From Nodularia sp034931045 (GTDB taxonomy: Bacteria > Cyanobacteriota > Cyanobacteriia > Cyanobacteriales > Nostocaceae): a stretch of 64,000 nucleotides of DNA. Below the pieces are notes generated by a model. It searched no databases, was not told the DNA's origin, and worked only from the letters and a program-made list of their open reading frames with translations. Positions 8,637 to 17,522 of this stretch are shown in pieces. How positions within the stretch are numbered: position 1 is the stretch's first letter; every line of letters begins with the position of its first letter. The position numbers were made by a program, and so were the translations under genes. The stretch spans positions 34,326 through 98,325 of the forward strand of contig NZ_JAYGHH010000015.1 of assembly GCF_034931045.1 (NCBI RefSeq). Reading direction: 5' to 3'.

Positions 8637-8780
8637 AAATATATCACCTCACCCCAACCCATTTCCTACTTTTCATCAAAGAAAAGTTTGACAGCTTGTC
8701 TTTTGACGGAAGTAATTAATTCAATTGACAATTAGAAAAGGTATTGTACCGAATCAACCGTTTTGCAGAGAGAACACAAG

Positions 8781-9113
8781 ATGAAAAAAATTATTTCCTT
8801 GCTACTTTTAGGCATCACTATCTTCACCTTTGCCTTTAGTAGTCCAGCTTTGGCAGCCAATACAGTCAAGGGAGGCCAAATATTTAGTGCTAATTGTGCA
8901 GCTTGTCACGCGGGTGGAAGAAACCTGGTTCAAGCTCAAAAAAATTTGAAAAAGGATGCTTTAGAAAAGTACGGTTTGTACTCAGTCGAGGCAATTATTA
9001 GTCAGGTGACAAATGGTAAAAATGCTATGCCTGCCTTCAAAGGTCGTTTAAAATCAGAGCAGATTGAAAATGTGGCTGCTTATGTACTAGAACAGGCAGA
9101 TAAAGGTTGGTAA
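8781..9113 (+). CDS. petJ: Cytochrome c6
   Basis: Soluble lumenal electron carrier from cytochrome b6f to photosystem I or oxidase. The 110-residue precursor has a signal peptide ending near SSPALA, a haem motif CAACH at residues 39-43 and the axial Met at about 83 (NAMPAF). ATG 8781 is used; the in-frame TTG at 8763 gives a longer start with no better signal. An inverted motif GGTATTGTACC lies about 30 bases upstream and could be an operator, but this is only a suggestion. The stop abuts a short mobile element. Confidence 0.92.
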   Translation: MKKIISLLLLGITIFTFAFSSPALAANTVKGGQIFSANCAACHAGGRNLVQAQKNLKKDALEKYGLYSVEAIISQVTNGKNAMPAFKGRLKSEQIENVAAYVLEQADKGW

Positions 9114-9205
9114 TAGCGCAAGGCGGAAGTCAAAAGTCAAAAGTATGACTTTATAGGCTTTTCATTGATGTTAAATAGTTGTGCTATTGACGCTGTGCTG
9201 TAGTG
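9113..9205 (+). mobile_element. Short inverted-end element, family 2, copy 1
   Basis: About 95 bases starting at the petJ stop. The sequence GCAAGGCGGAAGTCAAAAGT, then a stretch with GGCTTTTCATTGAT, then an end GACGCTGTGCTGTAGTGG. The same string order recurs near 55516 and, more diverged, near 31852. The ends are imperfect inverted repeats. No coding capacity, so it would be a non-autonomous element (MITE-like). Confidence 0.6.
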
Positions 9206-9311
9206 GTTAATTCTTTGGGGGAGTGAAGGAAGGGATATTTCTCGATTACTCTGGTAAATGCCAAGTAGTATCAAAAGTTCCAAAAATTAATTTGGGCTTT
9301 TGCTATCAGTT

Positions 9312-9355
9312 AAAAAGCTAACAGTTAGCGGGGCTTTGTGTCCCGTTAGTTTTTC
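9312..9355 (+). terminator. Possible hairpin terminator before the TPR gene
   Basis: AAAAAGCTAAC is followed by GGGGCTTTGTGTCCCGTTAG and a T run. The arms pair imperfectly (CTAAC with GTTAG, GGG with CCC, with a bulge). It could end the petJ transcript or act as an attenuator. Confidence 0.3.
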
Positions 9356-9378
9356 TACTGTCGAAATTGTGAAATAGG

Positions 9379-10431
9379 ATGCTTATGACTTGTTTCTGGC
9401 GATTATTTCTCAGTCTAGTGCTGGCTTTTTTGTTAAATTGTTCGACAACAAGTGCATATTCCTTACCTATTGTAAATACCCAAGTTACAGCAAGTGACTT
9501 TTTAAGTTTGGGTATCAATAATATGCAGCATGGTAATTATCAGGAGGCAATAGAGAATTTTAACCAAGCGCTGCAACTTCAGTCAGATTTGGCTCTAGCT
9601 TATAGCGATCGCTGTCAGGCTTATCTAGAATTACAAGATTACCACCAAGCGATTACAGATTGTAATCACGCCATCAATTTAGCCCCAGATAACTTTGAAA
9701 CGTATTTGAGTCGAGGACTAGCACGCTACAGACAAGGTGATGATCCAGCTGCTATTGCTGATTATAACCAAGCGATCGCCCTTCAGCCTGTTGATTTTCG
9801 AGCATACTATAACCGAGGTTTAGCCCATGCAGGTGAGAAAAATTACTCCAAAGCGATCGCGGATTATAATTTAGCCTTGACTCAAATTCCCCCAACTACC
9901 AGTGTATTTCTCGCCGATATCTACAATGACAGAGGTTTAGCCCACTTAGTTTTGCAAAACTCTCCAGCTGCTATGCTCGACTTTAATCGCGCAATTCGCC
10001 TCAATGGGCAGGATTTTCGAGCTTACTTTAATCTTGGTTGTGCTGATGGTAGAAATGGCAATAATGCAGCTGCAATTCGTAATTTTTCCCAAGTTATAAA
10101 ACTTAATCCCAGCCATGCCCCAGCTTACCTGAATCGGGGTATAGCTGAATATCATTTAGGGTATCATCAAGGGGCGATCGCTGACATCAAAAAAGCATCT
10201 GAATACTTTGAAAACCAAGGAAAAAGCATTTCCTCACAAAAAACCTTAGATTTACTCAATAAGTTGCGGCAACAGCTGCAATTTGTCACCGCGATCGCTT
10301 TAACACCCCATGCTAGAGATGATGATCACCAACAAGCATTACAAACAGGGTTTCAAATACATTTATCTAAGCCTGTGAACACAGAAAAATTAGTTGCGGC
10401 GATTGTAAGACTTGTAGCGACAGGAGTGTAA
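9379..10431 (+). CDS. TPR-repeat protein with a receiver-domain tail
   Basis: A 350-residue protein. It has an N-terminal hydrophobic segment (about residues 4-26) likely to be a signal peptide, then about seven tetratricopeptide repeats (about 40-280) of the form NRGLAHAGEKNYSKAIADYN. The last 46 residues (IALTPHARDDDHQQALQTGF, then HLSKPVNTEKLVAAI) look like the end of a response-regulator receiver domain, including the conserved Lys-Pro, but without its phosphorylated Asp. This suggests gene fusion by deletion or recombination. The start may be 9379 or ATG 9385. It lies between two cytochrome c6-type genes. Confidence 0.8.
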   Translation: MLMTCFWRLFLSLVLAFLLNCSTTSAYSLPIVNTQVTASDFLSLGINNMQHGNYQEAIENFNQALQLQSDLALAYSDRCQAYLELQDYHQAITDCNHAINLAPDNFETYLSRGLARYRQGDDPAAIADYNQAIALQPVDFRAYYNRGLAHAGEKNYSKAIADYNLALTQIPPTTSVFLADIYNDRGLAHLVLQNSPAAMLDFNRAIRLNGQDFRAYFNLGCADGRNGNNAAAIRNFSQVIKLNPSHAPAYLNRGIAEYHLGYHQGAIADIKKASEYFENQGKSISSQKTLDLLNKLRQQLQFVTAIALTPHARDDDHQQALQTGFQIHLSKPVNTEKLVAAIVRLVATGV

Positions 10432-10493
10432 TATCATATCGGTAAAGCGAGTTAATTTCAACACATAGCCACAACAGTATCAGGAGTAATTGA

Positions 10494-10829
10494 GTGCAAA
10501 AACTACTAATATTGTTATTAGTGACAATTTTTCTATTAATCAATAATTTTAGTTCGTCTGCGATCGCCGCAGAAACAAATCATGGCGCAGAAATTTTTAA
10601 TGTTCATTGTGCCGGGTGTCATATCAATGGTGGTAACATTATCCGCCGTGGTAAAAACTTAAAAAAGTCAGCCCTAAAAAGATATGAGATGAACACTATA
10701 GAGGCAGTTACAGCTATAGTTACCAATGGGAAAAATAATATGTCAGCCTACAAAGACCGTCTGACTCCACAGCAAATACAAGAAGTTGCGGCTTATGTTC
10801 TCGAACAAGCTGAAGCAGGCTGGCATTAG
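10494..10829 (+). CDS. Cytochrome c6-like protein
   Basis: Second small c-type cytochrome, 111 residues with a signal peptide ending near SSSAIA. The haem motif CAGCH is at 39-43 and the axial Met at 83 (NNMSAY). It is alignable end to end with the c6 at 8781 (both end in AAYVLEQA), but it lacks the Pro after the axial Met, so the haem pocket may differ, as in low-potential c6B/c6C paralogues. Start is GTG 10494, supported by CAGGAG seven bases upstream. About 60 bases separate it from the TPR gene. Confidence 0.88.
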   Translation: MQKLLILLLVTIFLLINNFSSSAIAAETNHGAEIFNVHCAGCHINGGNIIRRGKNLKKSALKRYEMNTIEAVTAIVTNGKNNMSAYKDRLTPQQIQEVAAYVLEQAEAGWH

Positions 10830-10843
10830 ATAGAGCATCATTT

Positions 10844-11344
10844 TCAGCTTAAAGCTTTATTTGCTAACTCTTGCATCGCCTCTTCCGTAACGCGACAAAT
10901 TCGCCACTCATCTAAAATAGCCGCGCCCATACTCCGATAAAAGGCTTGTGCCGACTCATTCCAATCCAATACACTCCATTCTAAGCGCCCACAGTCGCGT
11001 TCTATAGCTATTTGGGCTAATTTAGACAAAAGAGCTTTGCCGATACCTTGACGGCGATATTCTGGCAAAACAAACAAGTCTTCCAAATAAATTCCTGGCT
11101 TAGTTAGAAAAGTGGAATAATTATGAAAAAACAGGGCAAAACCAACAGCTTGCCCTGCATATTCTGCTAAAATCGCCTCGACATACTTGGGGGAACCAAA
11201 TAAATGTTCCTTGAGATCCGAAACATTCCCAGTTACAGCATGAGATAATTTTTCGTAATTAGCTAACCCTTGAATTAAATCAAACAATACGTTGCTATCA
11301 CCTGGTTCAGCAAAACGCAAAATCAAATCGCTACGAGAAATCAT
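10844..11344 (-). CDS. GNAT-family acetyltransferase, SSAT-like
   Basis: A 166-residue acetyltransferase. The segment IQGLANYEKL near the N-terminus and the FFHNYSTFLTKPGIYLEDLF block are typical of the spermidine/spermine (diamine) N-acetyltransferase branch. The acetyl-CoA loop reads RRQGIGKALL. ATG at 11344 (MISRSD) is preferred: the open frame extends upstream, but that extension is encoded by a degenerate TCCATAATCCATAA repeat. The substrate cannot be told from sequence. It is convergent with the cytochrome gene. Confidence 0.85.
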   Translation of the reverse strand: MISRSDLILRFAEPGDSNVLFDLIQGLANYEKLSHAVTGNVSDLKEHLFGSPKYVEAILAEYAGQAVGFALFFHNYSTFLTKPGIYLEDLFVLPEYRRQGIGKALLSKLAQIAIERDCGRLEWSVLDWNESAQAFYRSMGAAILDEWRICRVTEEAMQELANKALS

Positions 11345-11637
11345 TAGTCCATAATCCATAATCCACAGTCCATAGTCTATAGTCAATTGTGTAAAGATTT
11401 TGACTAATAATGAATAACTACAGATAGAATTCAGGACTTAGAGAACACCAAAAAGTTAATGACCCAAAACAGTAGTGGATGGACACAGCCTAAAATAGTG
11501 TATTAGGCGTAGCTTGGAAGCACAGCGCAACCTTTATTGTGGGCTGGCAACCCATAACAGGCAAGATACCCGTTCCACAAGAGAAACATAAAGCACTACT
11601 TTAAGCTGGCCACCCCACTAAAAATTGGAGCTTTCAT
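11345..11637. other. Intergenic region with degenerate repeats
   Basis: Starts with CCATAATCCATAATCC-type repeat. Bases about 11545-11600 hold a degenerate copy of a dispersed repeat (GGCAAGATACCCGTTCCACAAG), related to the one at 21514. No gene or structured RNA recognised. Confidence 0.6.
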
Positions 11638-11704
11638 AATTACGAATTACGAATTACGAATTACGAATTACGAATTACGAATTACGAATTACGAATTACG
11701 AATT
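11638..11704 (+). repeat. STRR heptamer array (AATTACG)n
   Basis: Nine full copies of AATTACG plus four bases. The end of the array overlaps the stop codon of the minus-strand sigma factor gene (TAA, plus-strand 11703-11705). The unit is the reverse complement register of the array at 3051. Confidence 0.95.
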
Positions 11705-12836
11705 AAATTAACCATCCCTTCAAACGCTTGGCGATATGAGGACGGCGTAACTTTCTCATAGCTTTACTTTGAATTTGTCGCACTCGTTCACGGGACAAAT
11801 TGAACATATTGCCGACTTCTTCTAAGGTACAGGGTTCGCTGGTGGTCAAACCGTAGCGTAAAGAAATTACGTCTTTTTCCCGTGGAGTTAGTACATCACC
11901 CAAGACATCCCAAATCTCCTGGCGCATCATGTTTTCATTCATTTTTGCTTCTGGAGACAAGTTATCCTCATCTTCTAGCAAATCCATGAGTTCCGTGTCT
12001 TCCTCTTTACCCACACGGTGGTTGAGAGAAAGGGCTTGTCGTCTTAGCTGTTGCAATTGGCGCAGTTGTTGGACGCTAATTTCCAAAGCTTCTGCCATTT
12101 CCGCTTCATTGGGATTGCGGCAGAGTTTTTGCTTGAGTTCCCGTTGGGCTTTTTTCAGCTTGTTAAGTTTTTCAACAATGTGAATCGGTAAACGGATAGT
12201 TCGCGCATCATTGGCGATCGCTCGTGTAATTGCTTGTCTGATCCACCAGTAGGCGTAGGTAGAAAACTTATATCCTTTATCTGGGTCAAATTTTTCTGTA
12301 GCGCGGTTTAAACCCATTGCGCCTTCCTGAATTAAATCCAGAAAAGGTACACCCCTATTCAGGTATCGCTTGGCAATTGACACCACTAGTCTAAGGTTAG
12401 AGCGAATCATTTTGCGTTTCGCTACTCTACCTTGATATAAGCGACTTTCTAGTTGCTTTTCGGTCATTTCTAGCTGTCCGGCTACTTGTACCTTAGTGGT
12501 TGGCTGTCCCAGTTCTAATTCCAAAGCAGCTTGTACTTCCCTAACTTCCTCTAGAAACCTGACTCGCCGTGCTAACTCTACCTCTTCGTCGGGTTTTAAC
12601 AACGGATAACGCGCCATTTCTTTAAAAAATGCGCCTACAGCATCATCATGCTCGGTTTTATTGTATCCTGAAGGCCGAGCTGCCGCCATGTGATCCCCAT
12701 CGCGTTCCTCTGATTCCAGATTTTCGATAATTGGAGGTTCTTCCTCTATCACTGGTTCTAGAAGTTCGAGTGTTTGTTCTTCATGTTCGGCAGTAGTTTC
12801 CAGTATTTCCATTGTTCCCAATTCAGCAATGTTCAT
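11703..12836 (-). CDS. RNA polymerase sigma factor, sigma-70 family (group 2-like)
   Basis: A 377-residue sigma factor. An acidic N-terminal region is followed by region 1.2 (DDAVGAFFKEMARYPLLKP), region 2 (SNLRLVVSIAKRYLNRG, then YAYWWIRQAITRAI), region 3 and region 4.2 (TLEEVGNMFNLSRERVRQIQ). Length and layout match the group 2, non-essential sigma factors of cyanobacteria; it may be SigC-like, but I cannot separate the paralogues by eye. ATG 12836 has AAAGGAAA just upstream; the in-frame ATG 12872 has no such site. The gene ends in an STRR array. Confidence 0.9.
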   Translation of the reverse strand: MNIAELGTMEILETTAEHEEQTLELLEPVIEEEPPIIENLESEERDGDHMAAARPSGYNKTEHDDAVGAFFKEMARYPLLKPDEEVELARRVRFLEEVREVQAALELELGQPTTKVQVAGQLEMTEKQLESRLYQGRVAKRKMIRSNLRLVVSIAKRYLNRGVPFLDLIQEGAMGLNRATEKFDPDKGYKFSTYAYWWIRQAITRAIANDARTIRLPIHIVEKLNKLKKAQRELKQKLCRNPNEAEMAEALEISVQQLRQLQQLRRQALSLNHRVGKEEDTELMDLLEDEDNLSPEAKMNENMMRQEIWDVLGDVLTPREKDVISLRYGLTTSEPCTLEEVGNMFNLSRERVRQIQSKAMRKLRRPHIAKRLKGWLI

Positions 12837-13664
12837 AGTTTCCTTTAGGGATTTTTGCTTTGTTTGGTACATAATTTAGTGACAGCAGCTTGCTTGAAGC
12901 TTGGTAGTTTTCCCTAACAAACAAATGCACCCCTTTGTCAGAAAAATACATCTTCTTGCTAATTGCTTATTCATTAGTGAAAATCAGCCCCTCGCTGTCA
13001 TTTCTTGGCTCCTGCTAGATAGAACCTCTAACAAATACTGGTTTTTGCACCCAAAAACTATCTTCTCAGGTTCCAACAGAGATATTCCTTATTTTTTTCT
13101 TAATACCCAAATCTGTCAAATCCCCCCAACCTTTATCCACCTTAACAAATATAAAAAACTCAAGTAAATACCCCCCTAGCTTAAATCTTTTATAAGTTAC
13201 ATAACTTTTTAAGCGTGATCGGTGAGAAATTATTACAGAAATCATAGTCTTGGTTTGGTTTCGGTGATGCTTTCATCAAGCTTTATCAAGGACATGGGTT
13301 GACTAGTCTAATTTTCTGAAATAATTTATTTGTATAAAAGCATCTCATATATACAAAGGGTTGAATATCTATCAAGGGGCTGAAAAGCACTACCTCCTAT
13401 TTAGTAATTGGTCAGACTATTTTACGAATCACTGGAAAGAGAATTTAATTTTTTATAGCGGACTTTAAACATTTATGCCATGTATTGTTAAGACAAAATT
13501 GTCTAGTAAATTACATAAAGGGAAACTTATCAAGTATTGTGCAGAACAAAAGTATGATCAAATACATTTTACCCCCAAAAAATAAAAATATTTCATTATC
13601 CTAAGTCAACCGTGAAAAACTAAGTAAAAGTCACAGAAATATTGGTCTATAAGATTGCAGATTC
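12837..13664. promoter_or_regulatory. Divergent intergenic region between sigma factor and priA
   Basis: About 830 AT-rich bases that must hold both divergent promoters. A perfect palindrome AGACAAAATTGTCT is present at 13491-13504. An 88-codon open frame at 12901-13167 has no ribosome site and no recognisable features, so I do not call it. Confidence 0.5.
13491..13504. promoter_or_regulatory. Perfect 14-bp palindrome, operator-like
   Basis: AGACAAAATTGTCT, 160 bases upstream of priA. It has the form of a dimer-binding site, but it does not match a regulator I can name (not the cyanobacterial LexA box). Confidence 0.25.
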
Positions 13665-16184
13665 ATGTATAAAAGTAACATAATTCTATTGAATTTGGTA
13701 GTTGCTGAACCTCAAGAAACTTACCAAACTGAAAACCAAAATCGATGGATTGAAGTATTGGTAGACTGTCCAAGAACTACGGGATTATTTACATATCGAT
13801 TGCCAACTCAGTTAAAAATAAAACCAGGTGATATTTTAAGTGTACCATTTGGGACTCAAAAAGTAGGAGCGATCGCCATTCGTTTATTGACAGAAGCAAA
13901 TATTGATCTACCACCAGAAAAAATTAAGGAAGTAGAGGATATAGTCAGTGAAGGCTTCTTCGCCAGTACCTATTGGGAATTATTAAATCGAGTGGCTGCA
14001 TATTACTATACGCCTTTAATTCAGGTGATCCGGGTGGCATTACCACCAGGCTTACTGGGGCGATCGCAACGTCGTATCCGCTTGCTCCCAGACGCAGAAA
14101 TAAAAAGACAAATTTCCTCATCTTTAACTTTCCTTAGTCCCGCAGCCCAGCAAGTTTTTCACCTTTTGCAAGCGCAACCAGCCGGAGATTATAGTTTCAC
14201 TTATCTACAACAGAAAGTCAAAACAGCCTATAGAGGTGTGCGGGAGTTGTTACAATTTGGATTAGTAGAAAGTTATTTAGAACCACCCCGACTAAATCGC
14301 CCCAAAAGACAAAAAGCTGTCACCTTGATTGGTGCTATTGATGGTGATTTAACGACTCGTCAACGAGAAATTTTAGAAGTGTTGCGGCGACGTGGGGGAG
14401 AATTATGGCAGAGCGAACTATTGCAAATTTGTCATGCTAGTTCCTCCACCCTGAAGACGATGGCAGAAAAGGGTTATATTGTTATCGAAGACAAAGAAGT
14501 GCTGCGAACAGAACAGGGAATAGCATTAGCCCCAGATAGCCCCAAAACTTTAAATCCTCACCAAGCAAATGCCTTGACCACCATACAAGCCCTAAATGGG
14601 TTTGCTCAAGTCTTGTTGCATGGAATTACAGGATCAGGCAAAACAGAGGTATATTTACAAGCGATCGCACCCCTAATCAATCAAGGTAAATCCGCCCTCG
14701 TCTTAGTTCCCGAAATTGGCCTCACCCCCCAGCTAACAGACCGTTTCCGCGCTCGCTTCGGCGGTAAAATCAGCGTTTATCACAGCGCCCTTTCTGAAGG
14801 CGAACGTTACGACACTTGGCGACAAATGCTCACTGGAGAACCTCAAATAGTCATCGGGACTCGTAGCGCCATTTTTGCCCCTTTGCCCAATTTAGGTTTA
14901 ATTATCTTAGACGAAGAACACGACAGCAGCTTTAAACAAGATTCGCCCATCCCCACCTACCACGCCCGCACCGTCGCCCAATGGCGAGCCGAATTAGAAA
15001 ATTGTCCTTTAATTCTCGGTTCCGCCACCCCTTCATTAGAAAGTTGGGTAAATCTCACCCACACCCCACACCCCACTTATTACCTTTCCCTCCCCGAACG
15101 CATCAACTCCCGCCCATTACCACCGGTGGAATTAGTTGATATGCGGCTAGAGTTACAGCAGGGAAATCGTTCTATATTTAGTCGGTCGCTACAAGCAGCT
15201 TTACAGCAACTACAAGAAAAACAACAACAGGGAATTTTATTTATTCATCGCCGGGGACACAGTACCTTTGTTTCTTGTCGCAGTTGTGGGTACGTGATGG
15301 AATGTCCTCATTGTGATGTGTCGCTATCCTATCACCAGAGTGAAGAAGGTGCGCCGCAATTACTACGCTGTCATTACTGTAACTATACGCGTAGCTATGC
15401 TTCCCGCGAAGCGGGATCGCATCCTCCCCACTGTCCTGAATGCGGTTCACCTTATCTAAAATTCTTTGGTAGCGGGACTCAGCGCGTCGCCCAAGAATTA
15501 GCAAAACAGTTTCCAGAGTTGAGTTATATTCGTTTTGATAGCGATACCACCCGCAACAAAGGCGCACACCGTCACTTACTGACTAGATTTGCTAACGGTG
15601 AAGCTCATTTATTAATCGGGACACAAATGATTACTAAAGGTTTAGATTTACCCCAAGTGACGTTGGTAGGAGTGGTTTCTGCTGATGGTTTGCTGCATTT
15701 ATCAGATTATCGCGCCAGTGAACGAGCTTTTCAAACATTAACTCAAGTAGCAGGTCGGGCTGGTAGAGGTGATGATCCCGGTAGAGTGATTGTGCAGACT
15801 TACACCCCTGAACATCCCGTAATTGGGGCGGTAAAACAACATGATTATCAATCTTTTTCCCAAACTGAATTAGAAGAACGCCAAGCGCTCAATTATCCCC
15901 CCTATGGACGGTTAATTTTATTGCGCTTGAGTAGTTTAGATCCCATTCAAGTCCAGAACACAGCGCAAATTATGGCCACAGCTTTAAGTTCTAGCGAGGG
16001 ATTTGATATTCTCGGCCCAGCCCCAGCCAGTATTGTGCGGGTAGCTAACCGTTATCGCTGGCAAATTATGCTCAAGTTTGATCCCGATGCTTTACCAAAT
16101 TTACCTGATTGGGATGATGTGCGATCGCTTTGTCCTAATTCTGTGAGTTTAACTATTGATGTAGACCCATTAAACATCATGTAA
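13665..16184 (+). CDS. priA: Primosomal helicase PriA
   Basis: Replication-restart 3'-5' DNA helicase, 839 residues. The N-terminal DNA-binding domain has TGLFTYRLP; the helicase core has Walker A GITGSGKTEV and the DEEH box LDEEHDSSF. The zinc-binding cluster of Cys pairs lies at about residues 537-600 (CRSCG, CPHC, CHYC, CPECG). Between the third and fourth Cys pairs, residues 575-585 (TRSYASREAGS) are an extra insert encoded by a palindromic repeat. ATG 13665 is the first start and gives a normal N-terminus. Confidence 0.95.
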   Translation: MYKSNIILLNLVVAEPQETYQTENQNRWIEVLVDCPRTTGLFTYRLPTQLKIKPGDILSVPFGTQKVGAIAIRLLTEANIDLPPEKIKEVEDIVSEGFFASTYWELLNRVAAYYYTPLIQVIRVALPPGLLGRSQRRIRLLPDAEIKRQISSSLTFLSPAAQQVFHLLQAQPAGDYSFTYLQQKVKTAYRGVRELLQFGLVESYLEPPRLNRPKRQKAVTLIGAIDGDLTTRQREILEVLRRRGGELWQSELLQICHASSSTLKTMAEKGYIVIEDKEVLRTEQGIALAPDSPKTLNPHQANALTTIQALNGFAQVLLHGITGSGKTEVYLQAIAPLINQGKSALVLVPEIGLTPQLTDRFRARFGGKISVYHSALSEGERYDTWRQMLTGEPQIVIGTRSAIFAPLPNLGLIILDEEHDSSFKQDSPIPTYHARTVAQWRAELENCPLILGSATPSLESWVNLTHTPHPTYYLSLPERINSRPLPPVELVDMRLELQQGNRSIFSRSLQAALQQLQEKQQQGILFIHRRGHSTFVSCRSCGYVMECPHCDVSLSYHQSEEGAPQLLRCHYCNYTRSYASREAGSHPPHCPECGSPYLKFFGSGTQRVAQELAKQFPELSYIRFDSDTTRNKGAHRHLLTRFANGEAHLLIGTQMITKGLDLPQVTLVGVVSADGLLHLSDYRASERAFQTLTQVAGRAGRGDDPGRVIVQTYTPEHPVIGAVKQHDYQSFSQTELEERQALNYPPYGRLILLRLSSLDPIQVQNTAQIMATALSSSEGFDILGPAPASIVRVANRYRWQIMLKFDPDALPNLPDWDDVRSLCPNSVSLTIDVDPLNIM
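15387..15419 (+). repeat. Palindromic small dispersed repeat inside priA
   Basis: 33 bases, 11 codons, including the perfect hairpin TCCCGC-GAA-GCGGGA at 15402-15416 preceded by CGTAGCTATGC. It is in frame and falls between two zinc-binding Cys pairs where PriA proteins normally have a shorter link. Confidence 0.65.
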
Positions 16185-16269
16185 AAATTTAATTTAGTGT
16201 AGAGATGTAACACTGCTACATCTCCATAACTCAGGATTTCATGAACAATTGACAAATGATGTTTAAATC

Positions 16270-16641
16270 CTAGATTGAATCTTCTCCAGTCCATACCTCA
16301 TTGATGTTAACCATCCAGGGTATACCTCCATTCACTGGAGAACTAACACTAATTTTAGCTTGATTAGCAAATCGTTTTAACTTATTAGCTAAATAAGGAA
16401 TAGTCGTCATCAGATGCTGATAGCTTTTGAGATCGTGACAGATCAAAATTAAATTCAGAATACCGCTATTGACTTTGAAATACCAGTGACAACTAGATAA
16501 TACAATACGTACTGTACCCTTACAGGCTAAGAAAAAGCTGTTTTTGGTAGCTTCTTCTAGTTGGATTAACCAAATCCCACTCAATTGTGTTGTTTGATTG
16601 GATGGTAAATCATCAGGAGATAAATATGGTTGATACATCAT
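16270..16641 (-). CDS. Hypothetical protein
   Basis: About 123 residues, no family recognised. No signal peptide or membrane helix. The sequence is soluble-like with LSGIWLIQLEEATKNSF near the N-terminus and a basic helix NKLKRFANQAK in the second half. Start ATG 16641 or 16638 is chosen; the longer TTG 16662 start has no better ribosome site. It is convergent with priA. Confidence 0.55.
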   Translation of the reverse strand: MMYQPYLSPDDLPSNQTTQLSGIWLIQLEEATKNSFFLACKGTVRIVLSSCHWYFKVNSGILNLILICHDLKSYQHLMTTIPYLANKLKRFANQAKISVSSPVNGGIPWMVNINEVWTGEDSI

Positions 16642-16662
16642 AGCCACTCTCGTATTATTCAA

Positions 16663-17522
16663 AAGGATAAAAAACTAAAGTCAGCCCTATGAAATTAGGA
16701 AAATTACCTAGTACTTTTAATTTAATCTCCGTCCACCCCTTGATAAACTTTATATAATCGACAGTCTCTTATTGCTAATTTTCCTCATATTTCCTTAGTA
16801 ATTAATCAATATAACTTCATATTTAGACTACCGATACATTTTTATCGGAAAATGTCTAATTAGTGTTTGCTATAGGATGTGTTGTTGCACCGCCAAAAAC
16901 AACTTTAAAAACTCCAGGTCTGTGATGCTGTAGTATACTAAGACAAATAATTTAATTCATAAATACAGCTATTGTGGGGTAGATATCTTGCCTCTTCCAC
17001 CAGAAAAAACTAATGCACTATTTTAACTGTGTCAATCCACTACGGATCATTTATGTTTCTTCATAGACATTGAATTATTCTCACCTACTTACATAAATAT
17101 GATGGAAATCAGGAAGCATTATTGAGAGTATCTTGCATCTTGAAATAAATATGCAATATAATTTTTTGCTAACTTCGAGTTTATTTTACGGACATGAATA
17201 ATATTTAGTGTAAATATATACAAATTCCGCGTGTTATGTCATAAATGTATCTTAGTTAATATGTATTTAACATTAGTAAATTTCGGTACTTTATTGTATA
17301 ACCAAGTCATATTAACAAGTTACATAAAACTAAAATCTCAGTATTTTTGACGGAAAGTTCCAAAAAAATCTGAAAAATAGTAATAACTGAAAAAACTAAA
17401 TCGATTGAGGTTATATATAAGAGACATTACCAAACTGCTCATGATTTAATTGCAGAGTAATTCATTTGATATATGTAATTAATTAGCTTTCTATCATTAA
17501 ACTTGAACTGAGTACGAAATAG
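16663..17522. promoter_or_regulatory. Long AT-rich region upstream of kdpA
   Basis: About 860 bases with no open frame of note. It must include the kdp promoter. I looked for a c-di-AMP (ydaO) riboswitch core and did not find one. No tandem repeats or mobile ends seen. Confidence 0.5.

Noticed and set aside
11638..11704. Heptamer array considered as a CRISPR array
   Set aside because: The unit is 7 bases with no spacers, so it is an STRR.
12901..13167. 88-codon open frame upstream of priA
   Set aside because: No ribosome site, no protein-like pattern, and it lies in a divergent promoter region.
16663..17522. c-di-AMP riboswitch before kdpA
   Set aside because: No recognisable ydaO core sequence in this stretch.
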